From NCBI RefSeq assembly GCF_900659635.1, contig NZ_CAACVB010000027.1, positions 1 to 54,600 of the forward strand: 54,600 nucleotides of DNA, written 5' to 3'. Origin of the DNA: Actinomadura roseirufa. Its GTDB lineage: Bacteria > Actinomycetota > Actinomycetes > Streptosporangiales > Streptosporangiaceae. Below are positions 34,126 to 41,515 of this stretch, one piece after another (within the stretch, counting starts at the first letter, position 1; every line of letters begins with the position of its first letter). The notes below the pieces were generated by a model that was not told the DNA's origin, did not search any database, and was given only the letters and a program-made list of their open reading frames with translations. Both the position numbers and the translations under genes were made by a program.

Positions 34126-34641
34126 TCAGGAGGGTGGGCCCTGGGGTGGGGACAGGAGGGGTTGGCTGGTGGCTGTTATCTGGGCTCTCCTGCTACTCCA
34201 GCTCTGGCCCTCCTTCGCCACGATCGTCAGGACGGTCGAGGCGAGCAGGCCCGCGCTGGTGCCCCTGTCCAAGTAGGGGGCGGTGTTCGTGCTGTAGAGG
34301 ACGACCTCATGCTCGATCGCGTAGCGGACCTGGGTGTAGCTGACCCAGTAGTGGTGCAGGTCGGCGATCTGGCGCAGGCCGGTGAGGACGACCAGGGCGG
34401 CGCCCAGGACGGCGGCGACGGTCGCGCTGTTCCAGACGCCGGCGGCGACCGGCACGGCGGCGGCGGTCAAGAGGGTGATGGACTCGAAGGCGAAGTAGGC
34501 GTTCCGGGCCCTCTTGGCCGAGCGGGCATACCAACGCCACTCTTGCGTGACGAGGGGTGGGAGTTCCGTGCCGTCGGCGGTTCCCATCTGCATCCAGTGT
34601 CCGCGGGCGTCGTTCCAGCGGGACTTCCTGCTCGGCCACAT
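34126..34641 (-). CDS. SLATT-domain (DUF4231) two-TM protein, putative pore effector
   Basis: 171 residues, ATG at 34641 with GGAGG 7 bases upstream. The SLATT core starts with EWRWYARSAKRARNAYFAFE (34-53), followed by two TM helices (about 54-70 and 72-90) and a conserved post-TM stretch TGLRQIADLHHYWVSYTQVR (87-106) leading to HEVVLYSTNTAPY. SLATT proteins are predicted (comparative genomics, Burroughs/Aravind) to be membrane-perforating effectors in conflict systems with nucleotide-generating or sensing partners. Its only operon partner here is the ATPase-kinase. The C-terminal 30 residues are polar and Ser/Pro-rich, a possible phosphorylation target. Confidence 0.8.
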   Translation of the reverse strand: MWPSRKSRWNDARGHWMQMGTADGTELPPLVTQEWRWYARSAKRARNAYFAFESITLLTAAAVPVAAGVWNSATVAAVLGAALVVLTGLRQIADLHHYWVSYTQVRYAIEHEVVLYSTNTAPYLDRGTSAGLLASTVLTIVAKEGQSWSSRRAQITATSQPLLSPPQGPPS

Positions 34642-34734
34642 CCCATGCCTCCGGCCTGCCGTTCCTCCTTTCGATGGTGCGCGCTCCGTCGCGGCTCCCG
34701 GGGAAGGGTGTCCGCTGATGGCCAGATGCTCTCG

Positions 34735-35931
34735 TCAGCGTTGGCTGCGGGCGGTCCGGCGCAGGTCGTCCACCCATTGGGCGGGGATCTCCCAGGGGAT
34801 GAAGTGGCCGCCCTTCTCGTGGGCCTTGAGGTTGACGAGGTTGTACCAGGGGGCGCGGTCGCCGTCCAGGAAGTTCTGGACGCGCTGGTCCGTGGTGACG
34901 CCGGGCGGGTTCTCGTGGCCGACGAAGGTGATGCCGGTCGGCGCCTCGACGACGGGGGTGCGGTCGTGGGAGGGCGTCCAGGGGTAGCGGTTGTTGTTGG
35001 CGTAGGTGCGGATGGACGTGCCGATCGAGTTGGTCGCCCAGTAGATCGTGGCGTGGGTGAGGATGTCGTCCCTGGTGCCGAGGGTTTCGGGGGCGCTCCA
35101 GGTCGTCCAGCGCCGCAGGAGCCAGGCGAGCATGCCGGCGGGCGAGTCGGACAGGCCGTAGGAGAGCGTGCTCGGGTCGAGGACGTGCACGGCGAGGTGC
35201 ACGGCGAAGCGCTTCTCCAGGGCGAGCAGCCGGGCGTGGACGTCCGCGGGCAGGCCGTCCGGGATGGGACGGCCGCCGCTGAGGTCCCACCCCCGGTCGC
35301 CGTTGAAGAGGGTGAGCTTCTGGCCCGAGCCGATGTGGATGAAGTCCAGTTCGTCCGCGTACTTGTGGCCGAGCTGACCGGTGACGAGGGCGCCGACGTC
35401 GCAGCCCGCGGCGGCGTAGCGGGCGTGGCCGAGGATCCGGGTCATGAGGACGTGCCAGAGGTCGGCGACCTTCCAGTAGTTCATGTCCGGGTGGTCGGGA
35501 AGTGGGCCGGAGAACCCGAATCCGGGGAACGAGGGGACGATGACGTCGAACGCGTCGGCCGGGTCACCGCCGTGGGCGGCGGGATCGGCGAGGGGGTCGA
35601 CGACCTTCGACCAGTGCCAGAACGTCCAGGGCCAGCCGTGCGTGAGGATCAGCGGGGTCGGGGACGGGCCGACGCCGGGCCGGCGCATGAAGTGCACCGG
35701 GACGCCCTCGACGTCGACGTGGTGGTGCTCGTAGGCGTTGATCGCCGCCTCGGCCTTGCGCCAGTCGTAGCCGGTGCGCCAGTGGTCGACGAGATCGCCC
35801 AGACGGGCGCGGCCGACGCCGTAGTACTCGTCCTCGTTGCCGGCGTCGTCGGGCCAGCGGGTCTGGGCGAGGCGGTTCCGGAGGTCGGTGAGGACGTCGT
35901 CGGGCACGTGGATCGGGCTCTGTACGGTCAT
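34735..35931 (-). CDS. Epoxide hydrolase with EHN domain
   Basis: 398 residues. EHN N-terminal region (about 5-105: DLRNRLAQTRWPD, YGVGRARLGDLVDHWRTGYD, VPVHFM) then alpha/beta core with HGWPWTFWHW (about 98-107), nucleophile GCDVGALV (Asp), and catalytic His in HEKGGHFIPWE. This is the microsomal/juvenile-hormone-type epoxide hydrolase group common in actinobacteria. Substrate unknown. Start ATG at 35931 with TATAAA 8 bases upstream. It is 93 bp upstream of the SLATT gene on the same strand; the two could share a transcript but a separate SLATT promoter is more likely. Confidence 0.88.
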   Translation of the reverse strand: MTVQSPIHVPDDVLTDLRNRLAQTRWPDDAGNEDEYYGVGRARLGDLVDHWRTGYDWRKAEAAINAYEHHHVDVEGVPVHFMRRPGVGPSPTPLILTHGWPWTFWHWSKVVDPLADPAAHGGDPADAFDVIVPSFPGFGFSGPLPDHPDMNYWKVADLWHVLMTRILGHARYAAAGCDVGALVTGQLGHKYADELDFIHIGSGQKLTLFNGDRGWDLSGGRPIPDGLPADVHARLLALEKRFAVHLAVHVLDPSTLSYGLSDSPAGMLAWLLRRWTTWSAPETLGTRDDILTHATIYWATNSIGTSIRTYANNNRYPWTPSHDRTPVVEAPTGITFVGHENPPGVTTDQRVQNFLDGDRAPWYNLVNLKAHEKGGHFIPWEIPAQWVDDLRRTARSQR

Positions 35932-35939
35932 GGGGCCAA

Positions 35940-35945
35940 TTTATA
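35940..35945 (-). promoter_or_regulatory. -10 element of epoxide hydrolase gene
   Basis: TATAAA on the minus strand, 8 bases before the ATG at 35931, in an AT-rich island (35938-35964). A leaderless or very short leader is likely. Confidence 0.45.
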
Positions 35946-35964
35946 TCAGTTGCTTATGCATCTA

Positions 35965-36568
35965 CCCTGGCCCTGCCCGGGTGCGCACGCGTGTCCGGGA
36001 CCGCCCGGCGCGGGCGCTCCGGGCCCGCCGCCGCCAGGACGGCCCGTTCCGATAATTGCCGCCGGGGATTCGATGGCGTTCTCGATCACGCTCACCGGTG
36101 CGCTCCGACGATAAAACGATCTTCATTCGCGCATGATCATCGCCGCGACGGCCGCTCCGGGCTCGCGCCGGATCTCGCCGGGGCCGGGGCCCGTGGCTCA
36201 TTCCGGCGCGGAGCGAGCGATCGGTCCGGCCTCCCGGCGCGTCCGAGGAAGATCACGCAGGCCAGGGCGGTACGGGCGACGCCGTCCACCGCCGTGCGGC
36301 CGGACTCGCCACGGGACGGCACGCCCCGGCCCAGGCAAAAGAGCGATCCCGACCCGGATCATTCCATTCGACTCAAGTGCATTTCGGATACGGCTCGCCG
36401 CGAGGAGGCGGGCCCTCGCTCCGGCGAATTCACCCCCACCAGGCGGTCCCTTTTCTTTGGCAAGGCACTTCGAAGGCCGACGAGCCCGGTGCCGGGCGCG
36501 TCAATTCGGAGGCGCCCTCCGCGTTTCTGCGATGCGGAATCCGAATGAGATTCAGGTGACCGTCTTGC
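35965..36568. other. Intergenic stretch, no gene seen
   Basis: About 600 bp between divergent genes. Short ORFs on both strands lack codon bias and ribosome sites. No integrase or transposase. Composition is lower in GC than coding neighbours in places (36350-36390, 36440-36470). Confidence 0.45.
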
Positions 36569-36584
36569 GGCCCCGCAAGGGGCC
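36569..36584 (+). terminator. Hairpin with GCAA tetraloop
   Basis: 6-bp arms GGCCCC/GGGGCC (36569-36574/36579-36584) around GCAA, followed by TTGACTTT. Strong intrinsic-terminator form on the plus strand, although no plus-strand gene is seen upstream. Confidence 0.5.
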
Positions 36585-36822
36585 TTGACTTTGCCGAACC
36601 CTTTATGGCTAGCGGAATGGGCTCGAGTCCCTTACCCGCCACGGTGGGTCACGAAAACCCTTCCCCACAAGGGCTCTGGGTCACCGGGCCGACGGCCGTC
36701 CTGGGCGAACACGACAAGGTTGATCACGAGATCGGTCCCGTTCATCAGAACTTCACAAAAGATCATTTGTCCATATCCAGCCCTTGCGCCGCGCAGGACG
36801 GCTCGGGCGATACTTGGCGCCA

Positions 36823-36842
36823 GGTACTCCGGCCCGAGTACC
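36823..36842. promoter_or_regulatory. Inverted repeat upstream of Cys-rich peptide gene
   Basis: GGTACTC-N6-GAGTACC, perfect 7-bp arms, 106 bp before the peptide start. A second inverted repeat, ATGCCA-N9-TGGCAT, is at 36863-36883. Both are candidate operators. Confidence 0.4.
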
Positions 36843-36947
36843 GGATGGCCGTAAAGGGAGTGATGCCATAGCCCCGCTGGCATGTGCGGTCATAACGACC
36901 AACCCACCCCGAATCATTTCCTGGCATGCGCCAAAAAAGGAGTCATC

Positions 36948-37112
36948 ATGAACCGTTTCATGGATCGTCTGGTCGAGCGTATCGCCCCCAAGTCGACCGG
37001 CTCTGCTTGCAGCAGCGGCTACTTCTGCAACGCCGCCGGTCACCCGGGCTACTGGTTCCGGTTCTGCTGCACGCAGACCGGCTGCGAGTGGACCTACGTC
37101 GGCGGCTGCTGA
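36948..37112 (+). CDS. 54-residue cysteine-rich peptide (putative secreted/processed)
   Basis: ATG at 36948 with a strong ribosome site (AAAAAAGGAG, 6-7 bases). The first 20 residues (MNRFMDRLVERIAPKSTGSA) look like a leader: amphipathic, charged, no hydrophobic core. The remainder holds six cysteines (C21, C27, C40, C41, C46, C54) with many aromatic and Gly residues (SSGYFCNAAGHPGYWFRF). The CC-x4-C pattern recalls disulfide-rich proteins such as methylamine dehydrogenase light chain, but the homology is not proven. Followed by TlpA-like and S26 peptidase genes, so oxidation and cleavage are plausible. No family recognised with certainty. Confidence 0.7.
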   Translation: MNRFMDRLVERIAPKSTGSACSSGYFCNAAGHPGYWFRFCCTQTGCEWTYVGGC

Positions 37113-37130
37113 TCTGACCGCGGCAACGAA

Positions 37131-37161
37131 GCCGGGTGGTGGCCTCGCGCCGCCGCCCGGC
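37131..37161 (+). terminator. Hairpin between peptide and TlpA-like genes (attenuator?)
   Basis: 12-bp arms 37131-37142/37150-37161 (two G-U pairs) with a 7-base loop, 19 bp after the peptide stop and without a T-run. Could stabilise the peptide mRNA or reduce downstream expression. Confidence 0.55.
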
Positions 37162-37190
37162 GCCGCTCTGTCCCCCTTTGGAGGTTTCCG

Positions 37191-37721
37191 ATGCCCTTCC
37201 TGGTGGCCGCCGTCGTGCTCGTCGGCGCGCTGGGCCTGCTGAACCTGCTGCTCACGCTCGGGGTTCTGCGCCGGCTGAGGGCGCGCGCCGGAACGTCGCC
37301 GGGCGGGATGCCGTCGGCCGGTACGTCGCCGGCGCTCGGTCCGGGGGCGCCGGTCGGGGAGTTCACGGCCGTGACGAGTGCGGGCGATCCGGTGTCGGAC
37401 GAGACGCTGAGCGGGCTCGTCGGATTCTTCTCCGCCGACTGCGACGCCTGCCACGCACTGCTGCCCGGCTTCGTCGAGCGGGCGCGCGCGCTGGGCGCGG
37501 AGAACGTGCTGGCGGTGATCGGCGGTCACGACCCCGAGACCGTTGCGACGCTGACCCCGGTCGCGCGGGTCATCCTGGCGGAGCCGGACGGCGGCCCGGT
37601 CGCACGCGCGTTCCGCAACGTCTGGACGCCGTCGTTGTACATGGTGGGCGAGGACCGGCGGATCGTCGCGTCGGGGGCGCGGTTCGAGGAGCTGCCCGAA
37701 CTCGACCGGGACGGGCGGTGA
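37191..37721 (+). CDS. Membrane-anchored TlpA/MauD-like thiol-disulfide oxidoreductase
   Basis: 176 residues, ATG at 37191 with TTGGAGG 6 bases upstream. N-terminal TM anchor (about 3-24) then a Gly/Ser/Pro linker (30-50) and a thioredoxin-like fold with F-F-S-A-D-C84-D-A-C87-H, the redox CxxC. The cis-Pro region appears as NVWTPSLYMVGEDRR (about 144-158). MauD-type proteins with this layout are needed for disulfide formation in methylamine dehydrogenase light chain (established). Here the substrate is probably the Cys-rich peptide encoded upstream. Stop overlaps the S26 start (GTGA). Confidence 0.82.
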   Translation: MPFLVAAVVLVGALGLLNLLLTLGVLRRLRARAGTSPGGMPSAGTSPALGPGAPVGEFTAVTSAGDPVSDETLSGLVGFFSADCDACHALLPGFVERARALGAENVLAVIGGHDPETVATLTPVARVILAEPDGGPVARAFRNVWTPSLYMVGEDRRIVASGARFEELPELDRDGR

Positions 37722-38146
37722 TCGCCCTTCGGGCGGCCGCCGTCGCGGCCGGGGCCGCGGCGGTGGCCGCGACCGGGGCCGTCCTGGTGGCACGGCGGCG
37801 CTTCACGCTGACCACCGTGGACGGCCCGAGCATGGAGCCGACCCTGCGATCGGGCGACCGCCTGCTGGTGCGGAAGACGACGCGGGTACGGCGCGGGCAG
37901 ATCGTCCTGTTCAAGAACCCGAAGGACGAGGGCGTGCTGCTCCTCAAGCGGACCGTGGCCGTCCAGGGAGATCGGCTGCCCACAGAATGGTCGTTCCCGG
38001 ACATCGAGCAGATATCTGGACGAACCGTGCCACCCAGCTCCTACGTGGTGCTCGGCGACAACCGCCCCACGAGCTTCGACTCCCGGCACTTCGGCTTCAT
38101 TTCGAGGGAGAGCCTCGTCGGCGTGATGCTGCGCCGGGTGTCCTGA
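37718..38146 (+). CDS. S26-family signal peptidase
   Basis: 142 residues from the GTG at 37718 that overlaps the TlpA-like stop. Hydrophobic N-terminal anchor (about 4-25). Catalytic dyad: S38 in DGPSMEPTL and K77 in LLLKRTVAVQGD; the GDN-box VVLGDNRPTSFDSRHFG is complete (113 onward). Short compared with LepB, like small plasmid or bacteriocin-associated S26 peptidases. Probably dedicated to processing a product of this cassette. It could instead be a general type I signal peptidase, but the operon context argues for the first. Confidence 0.82.
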   Translation: MIALRAAAVAAGAAAVAATGAVLVARRRFTLTTVDGPSMEPTLRSGDRLLVRKTTRVRRGQIVLFKNPKDEGVLLLKRTVAVQGDRLPTEWSFPDIEQISGRTVPPSSYVVLGDNRPTSFDSRHFGFISRESLVGVMLRRVS

Positions 38147-38242
38147 GGGCCGCCGGTCGCGCCCGGAACGGTGATGACCGGGCGCGGCCGGCCATGATCG
38201 TCAGACCCCCTCCCCCACGTTGGCGGCCAGGGCCCCCGGTGG

Positions 38243-39220
38243 TCAGGCGGGGTCGGCGAGAAGGCGCGTCCCGGTGCGGAAGGTCTGCCGGTACGCCGAG
38301 GGCGGGACGCCGATCGTCGCGACGAGGTGCTGGCGCAGCGACGCGGCCGTCCCGAAGCCCGCCTCGTCCGCGATGCGGTCCACCGGCAGGTCGGTGCTCT
38401 CCAGGAGACGGCGCGCCAGCTCGACCCGCTGCTGGGTGAGCCACTGGACGGGCGTCATCCCCACCTCGTCCCGGAACCGCCGTGAGAAGGTGCGGACGCT
38501 CATCCGCGCGTGTCCGGCGAGTTCGGCCAGCGTGAGGGGCCTTTCCAGGTGTTCGAGGGCCCACGCGCGCGTCGCGGACGTCGTGGCCGCCGACGGCTTC
38601 GGGACGGGCCGTTCGATGAACTGGGCCTGGCCGCCCTCGCGCCACGGCGGCACGACGCAGCGGCGGGCGACGCGGTTGGCGACCTCGCTGCCGTGGTCGC
38701 TGCGGACCAGGTGCATGCACAGGTCGATGCCGGCGGCGACACCCGCGGAGGTGAGGACGTCGCCGTCGTCCACGAACAGCACGTCCGGATCGACGTTGAC
38801 CAGCGGGAACATGCGCTGGAAGCGCTCGGCCTCGGTCCAGTGGGTGGTGGCGCGGCGGCCGTCGAGCAGGCCCGCGGCGGCCAGCACGTAGGACGCGGTG
38901 CAGATCGAGACGATCCGGGTGCCGGGGCGGATCGTCGCGAACGCCGCCGCCAGCGGGGCGGGGAACCATTCGCGGTCGTCGGGGCCGTAATCGAACGGCG
39001 GGACGACCAGGGTGTCGGCGGCCGGGATCGCCTCCAGACCGTGCTCGACGGCCACGGCGAAGTCGGCGTTCGTCCGGACGGGTGAGCCGTCGATGCCGCA
39101 GGTGACGACCTCGTACAGGGGTTCTCCGGTGTCGCTCACGGCGGTGGAGAGGATCCGGCCGGGGATGCTCAGCTCGAAGGGATAGACGCCGTCGAGCGCC
39201 AGCACGACCACACGATGCAT
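38243..39220 (-). CDS. GlxA-family transcriptional regulator (DJ-1/PfpI + AraC HTH)
   Basis: 325 residues from the ATG at 39220 (GGGAGGA site). Residues 1-180 are a DJ-1/PfpI amidotransferase-like domain with VSICTASYVLAAAGLLDGRR (Cys at the elbow); residues about 205-310 form an AraC-type double HTH (LAELAGHARMSVRTFSRRF, VDRIADEAGFGTAASLRQHL). GlxA-type regulators sense small molecules and control catabolic genes. Divergent from an XRE gene, separated by a palindrome at 39255-39266. The stop lies 97 bp from the S26 gene's stop, so they converge. Confidence 0.88.
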   Translation of the reverse strand: MHRVVVLALDGVYPFELSIPGRILSTAVSDTGEPLYEVVTCGIDGSPVRTNADFAVAVEHGLEAIPAADTLVVPPFDYGPDDREWFPAPLAAAFATIRPGTRIVSICTASYVLAAAGLLDGRRATTHWTEAERFQRMFPLVNVDPDVLFVDDGDVLTSAGVAAGIDLCMHLVRSDHGSEVANRVARRCVVPPWREGGQAQFIERPVPKPSAATTSATRAWALEHLERPLTLAELAGHARMSVRTFSRRFRDEVGMTPVQWLTQQRVELARRLLESTDLPVDRIADEAGFGTAASLRQHLVATIGVPPSAYRQTFRTGTRLLADPA

Positions 39221-39254
39221 GGCCGAATCCTCCCATACCCCGGTTTCCGGCCAC

Positions 39255-39266
39255 CACGTGCACGTG
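39255..39266. promoter_or_regulatory. Perfect palindrome between glxA-like and XRE genes
   Basis: CACGTGCACGTG, fully self-complementary, 35-46 bp upstream of the glxA-like start and 17 bp before the XRE -10. A candidate operator shared by the divergent promoters. Confidence 0.4.
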
Positions 39267-39282
39267 CATCTGCACTTGCCGA

Positions 39283-39288
39283 TACGAT
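39283..39288 (+). promoter_or_regulatory. -10 element of XRE regulator gene
   Basis: TACGAT, about 40 bases before the TTG start, leaving a leader that contains the AAGGAG ribosome site at 39317-39322. Confidence 0.35.
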
Positions 39289-39327
39289 CAAATGGACCGG
39301 GCCGACCGCGGATTCCAAGGAGCGTCG

Positions 39328-40230
39328 TTGACCGCAGGACAGGGCCAGGCCGCGCGGTCCGCCGCCGTCCGCGTCCGCACACCCGCGATCAGGCGCATCC
39401 TGCTCGGCGCCCGGCTCCGGCGGCTGCGCGAGCTGAAGGGGCTGTCGCGCGAGGAGGCCGGCTACGCGATCCGGGGCAGCCACTCCAAGATCAGCCGGAT
39501 GGAGCTCGGCCGGACGGCGGTCAAGGAACGCGACCTGGACGACCTGCTCGTCCTGTACGGGGTGACCGACGACGCCGAGCGCGGCGCCCTCCTGCGGCTC
39601 GCCCGCGAGGGCAACGCGCGCGGCTGGTGGCACCGCTACGGCGACGTGATCCCCGCCTGGACGCACCAGTACCTGGACCTGGAGGAGGCCGCCGCCTCCA
39701 TCCGCGTCTACGACCCCTGCCAGATCCCCGACCTGCTGCAGACCGAGGAGTACGCGCGCGCGAGCCTCGCCATCCGGGACGGGATCCGCAGCGGCGAGAC
39801 CGTCCTGGAGATGGAGGAGAGGATCGGTGCCCGGCTCATGCGCCAGCGCCTGTTCAAGCGGTCCACGGGACGGACGCTCTCGGCCGTGGTGGACGAGGCG
39901 GCGCTGCGCCGCTTCCTGGGCGGTCCGGACCTGATGCGCGGGCAGCTGGAGCACCTGGCCTCGCTGAGCGGGTCCGACCGGGTGGACGTGCGGATCATGC
40001 CCGCCCTGCGCAGGCCGGTCGTCACCGCGACCCGCGCCTTCACGGTGCTGCGCTTCCAGGAGCAGGCCGTCCCGGACGTCGTGTACGTCGACATGCTGAC
40101 GACGGCGCTCTACCTCGACAAACCCACCGAAAGGCGGGCCTACGAGCGGATATGGGACCGTCTGGCGGCGCAGTGCCTTCCTCCCGCGGCGAGCCGCCGC
40201 TTCCTGGACGAGCTTCTCGCCTCCCTCTAG
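39328..40230 (+). CDS. XRE regulator with DUF5753 domain
   Basis: 300 residues from the TTG at 39328 (AAGGAG, 5 bases). HTH_31/XRE domain at about 25-85 (RLRRLRELKGLSREEAGYAI, GSHSKISRMELGR) followed by the DUF5753 domain (about 100-290: WTHQYLDLEEAAASIRVYDP, QTEEYARA, RIGARLMRQ). Common actinobacterial pair with a small DUF397 protein; no DUF397 gene follows here. Regulates unknown targets; often linked to development or secondary metabolism. Confidence 0.88.
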   Translation: MTAGQGQAARSAAVRVRTPAIRRILLGARLRRLRELKGLSREEAGYAIRGSHSKISRMELGRTAVKERDLDDLLVLYGVTDDAERGALLRLAREGNARGWWHRYGDVIPAWTHQYLDLEEAAASIRVYDPCQIPDLLQTEEYARASLAIRDGIRSGETVLEMEERIGARLMRQRLFKRSTGRTLSAVVDEAALRRFLGGPDLMRGQLEHLASLSGSDRVDVRIMPALRRPVVTATRAFTVLRFQEQAVPDVVYVDMLTTALYLDKPTERRAYERIWDRLAAQCLPPAASRRFLDELLASL

Positions 40231-40239
40231 AGCTCCCTT

Positions 40240-41460
40240 CTAGAAAAGGGCGGGGTTGGCGGCCGGGCCCTCGGTGTTCAGCAGGACGAGCGTGCCCCGA
40301 TGCTCCGGTGCGAGCGAAGCCCGGCGGTGCGGGGCGAGGGCCGCGCGGGCGCCCGCGAGGGACGCGGCGCCGCACGGGCCCGACCGGACGCCGAGCCCGG
40401 CGAGATCACGGGCCGCGCGGGCGGCCTCGGCGTCGGAGACGGACACGGCCGCGTCGAGCCCCGCGCGCAGGTAGGGCCAGGCCAGGCCGGACGGGGTGGC
40501 GCAGTTGAGCCCCGCCATCGCCGTCGGGCCGGTCTCGACCGTGACGGGACGGCCCCACGCCAGGCTGGTCAGGACGCAGGGCGCCGCCTCGGGCTCCACG
40601 GCGAGGACGGTCGGCGCGCCTCCTCCGGACCGGTGATGGACGATGGCGGCCTGGGCCAGCGACCCCACCCCGGCGGGTACGGCGATGAGACCCGTCTGGG
40701 CCGCGCCCACGGCCCGGAGCTGGTCGTCGATCTCCGAGAACAGGGTGGAGTAGCCGTCGACGATCCACTGGGGCACCCGGTCCCGGCCCGGCGCCCCCAT
40801 GTCTTGAGCGGAGCCCGTGTCTTGAGCGGAGCCCGTGTCTTGAGCGGAGCCCGTGTCCTGGACGAGCAGGGCGGACGGATCGGACGCGGCGAGCGCGGCC
40901 GCGCGCCGGACCGCCTCGTCGTAGGGCGCCGGGACCGGCGTCAGCCGCGCCCCCTCCGCCGTGATCGCGTCCTGCGCGGCGGGGTGGACGCCCTCGGGGA
41001 CCAGGATCTCGGCGGGGAGGCCGAGGAGGCGCGCCACGGCGGCGACGGCGCGCCCATGGTTGCCGTCGGTGGCGGTCACCAGCCGGACGGGCGGCGCCGC
41101 CGCGAGCCGTTCCCGCAGGTCGTCGAGGGGGTCACCGCCGGAGACGCCGCCCGGGCGCAGCGGCAGGCCGAGACGGTCGAGCAGCGCCCGGTACACGCCC
41201 CAGGACGCGCCGAGGATCTTGAAGGCGGGCAGGCCGAGGCGCAGCGACTCGTCCTTGACGAACACGCGGTCCACGCCGAGCTCGTCCGCCAGGGCCGGTA
41301 GCTCGGCGAGCCGAGTCGGCGCGTAGCCGGGGAGGGCCGCGTGGAAGGCGGCGGCCGCGCGGGGCGGGCGCGGGCACGTCCACGCGCGAGCCGTGGGACG
41401 GGCGAACCATGACCGTCCGGCCAAGGGCGTACCGAGGGCGAGCGAGGAGGCTGTGGCCAT
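40240..41460 (-). CDS. Diaminopropionate ammonia-lyase
   Basis: 406 residues from the ATG at 41460. PLP fold-type II: VKDESLRLGLPAFKILGASW (catalytic Lys in AFKILGA, about 72), TATDGNHGRAVAAVARLLGL, and GPTAMAGLNCATPSGLAWPY. Converts 2,3-diaminopropionate to pyruvate and ammonia, cytosolic. An in-frame tandem insertion QDTGSA x3 plus a partial copy (about 203-222, DNA at 40801-40854) lies between secondary elements and is not part of the family. Divergent LysR gene upstream, with a T-N11-A box between them. Confidence 0.85.
   Translation of the reverse strand: MATASSLALGTPLAGRSWFARPTARAWTCPRPPRAAAAFHAALPGYAPTRLAELPALADELGVDRVFVKDESLRLGLPAFKILGASWGVYRALLDRLGLPLRPGGVSGGDPLDDLRERLAAAPPVRLVTATDGNHGRAVAAVARLLGLPAEILVPEGVHPAAQDAITAEGARLTPVPAPYDEAVRRAAALAASDPSALLVQDTGSAQDTGSAQDTGSAQDMGAPGRDRVPQWIVDGYSTLFSEIDDQLRAVGAAQTGLIAVPAGVGSLAQAAIVHHRSGGGAPTVLAVEPEAAPCVLTSLAWGRPVTVETGPTAMAGLNCATPSGLAWPYLRAGLDAAVSVSDAEAARAARDLAGLGVRSGPCGAASLAGARAALAPHRRASLAPEHRGTLVLLNTEGPAANPALF
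40801..40854. repeat. 18-bp in-frame tandem repeat inside ammonia-lyase gene
   Basis: Three identical copies of an 18-bp unit (40801-40818, 40819-40836, 40837-40854) plus a partial fourth. Each encodes QDTGSA on the minus strand. Confidence 0.9.
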
Positions 41461-41515
41461 ACGGCCACGCTGCCCCATCGGCCACTCATCGGTCCAGCGC
41501 AACTTTCCGAGCGAT

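Noticed and set aside
36618..36643. tRNA-like T-arm and acceptor 3' end (GGGCTCGAGTCCC...ACCCGCCA)
   Set aside because: No matching 5' acceptor or anticodon arm upstream and one T-stem mismatch; not a tRNA. It could be an old att remnant, but there is no second copy I can see.
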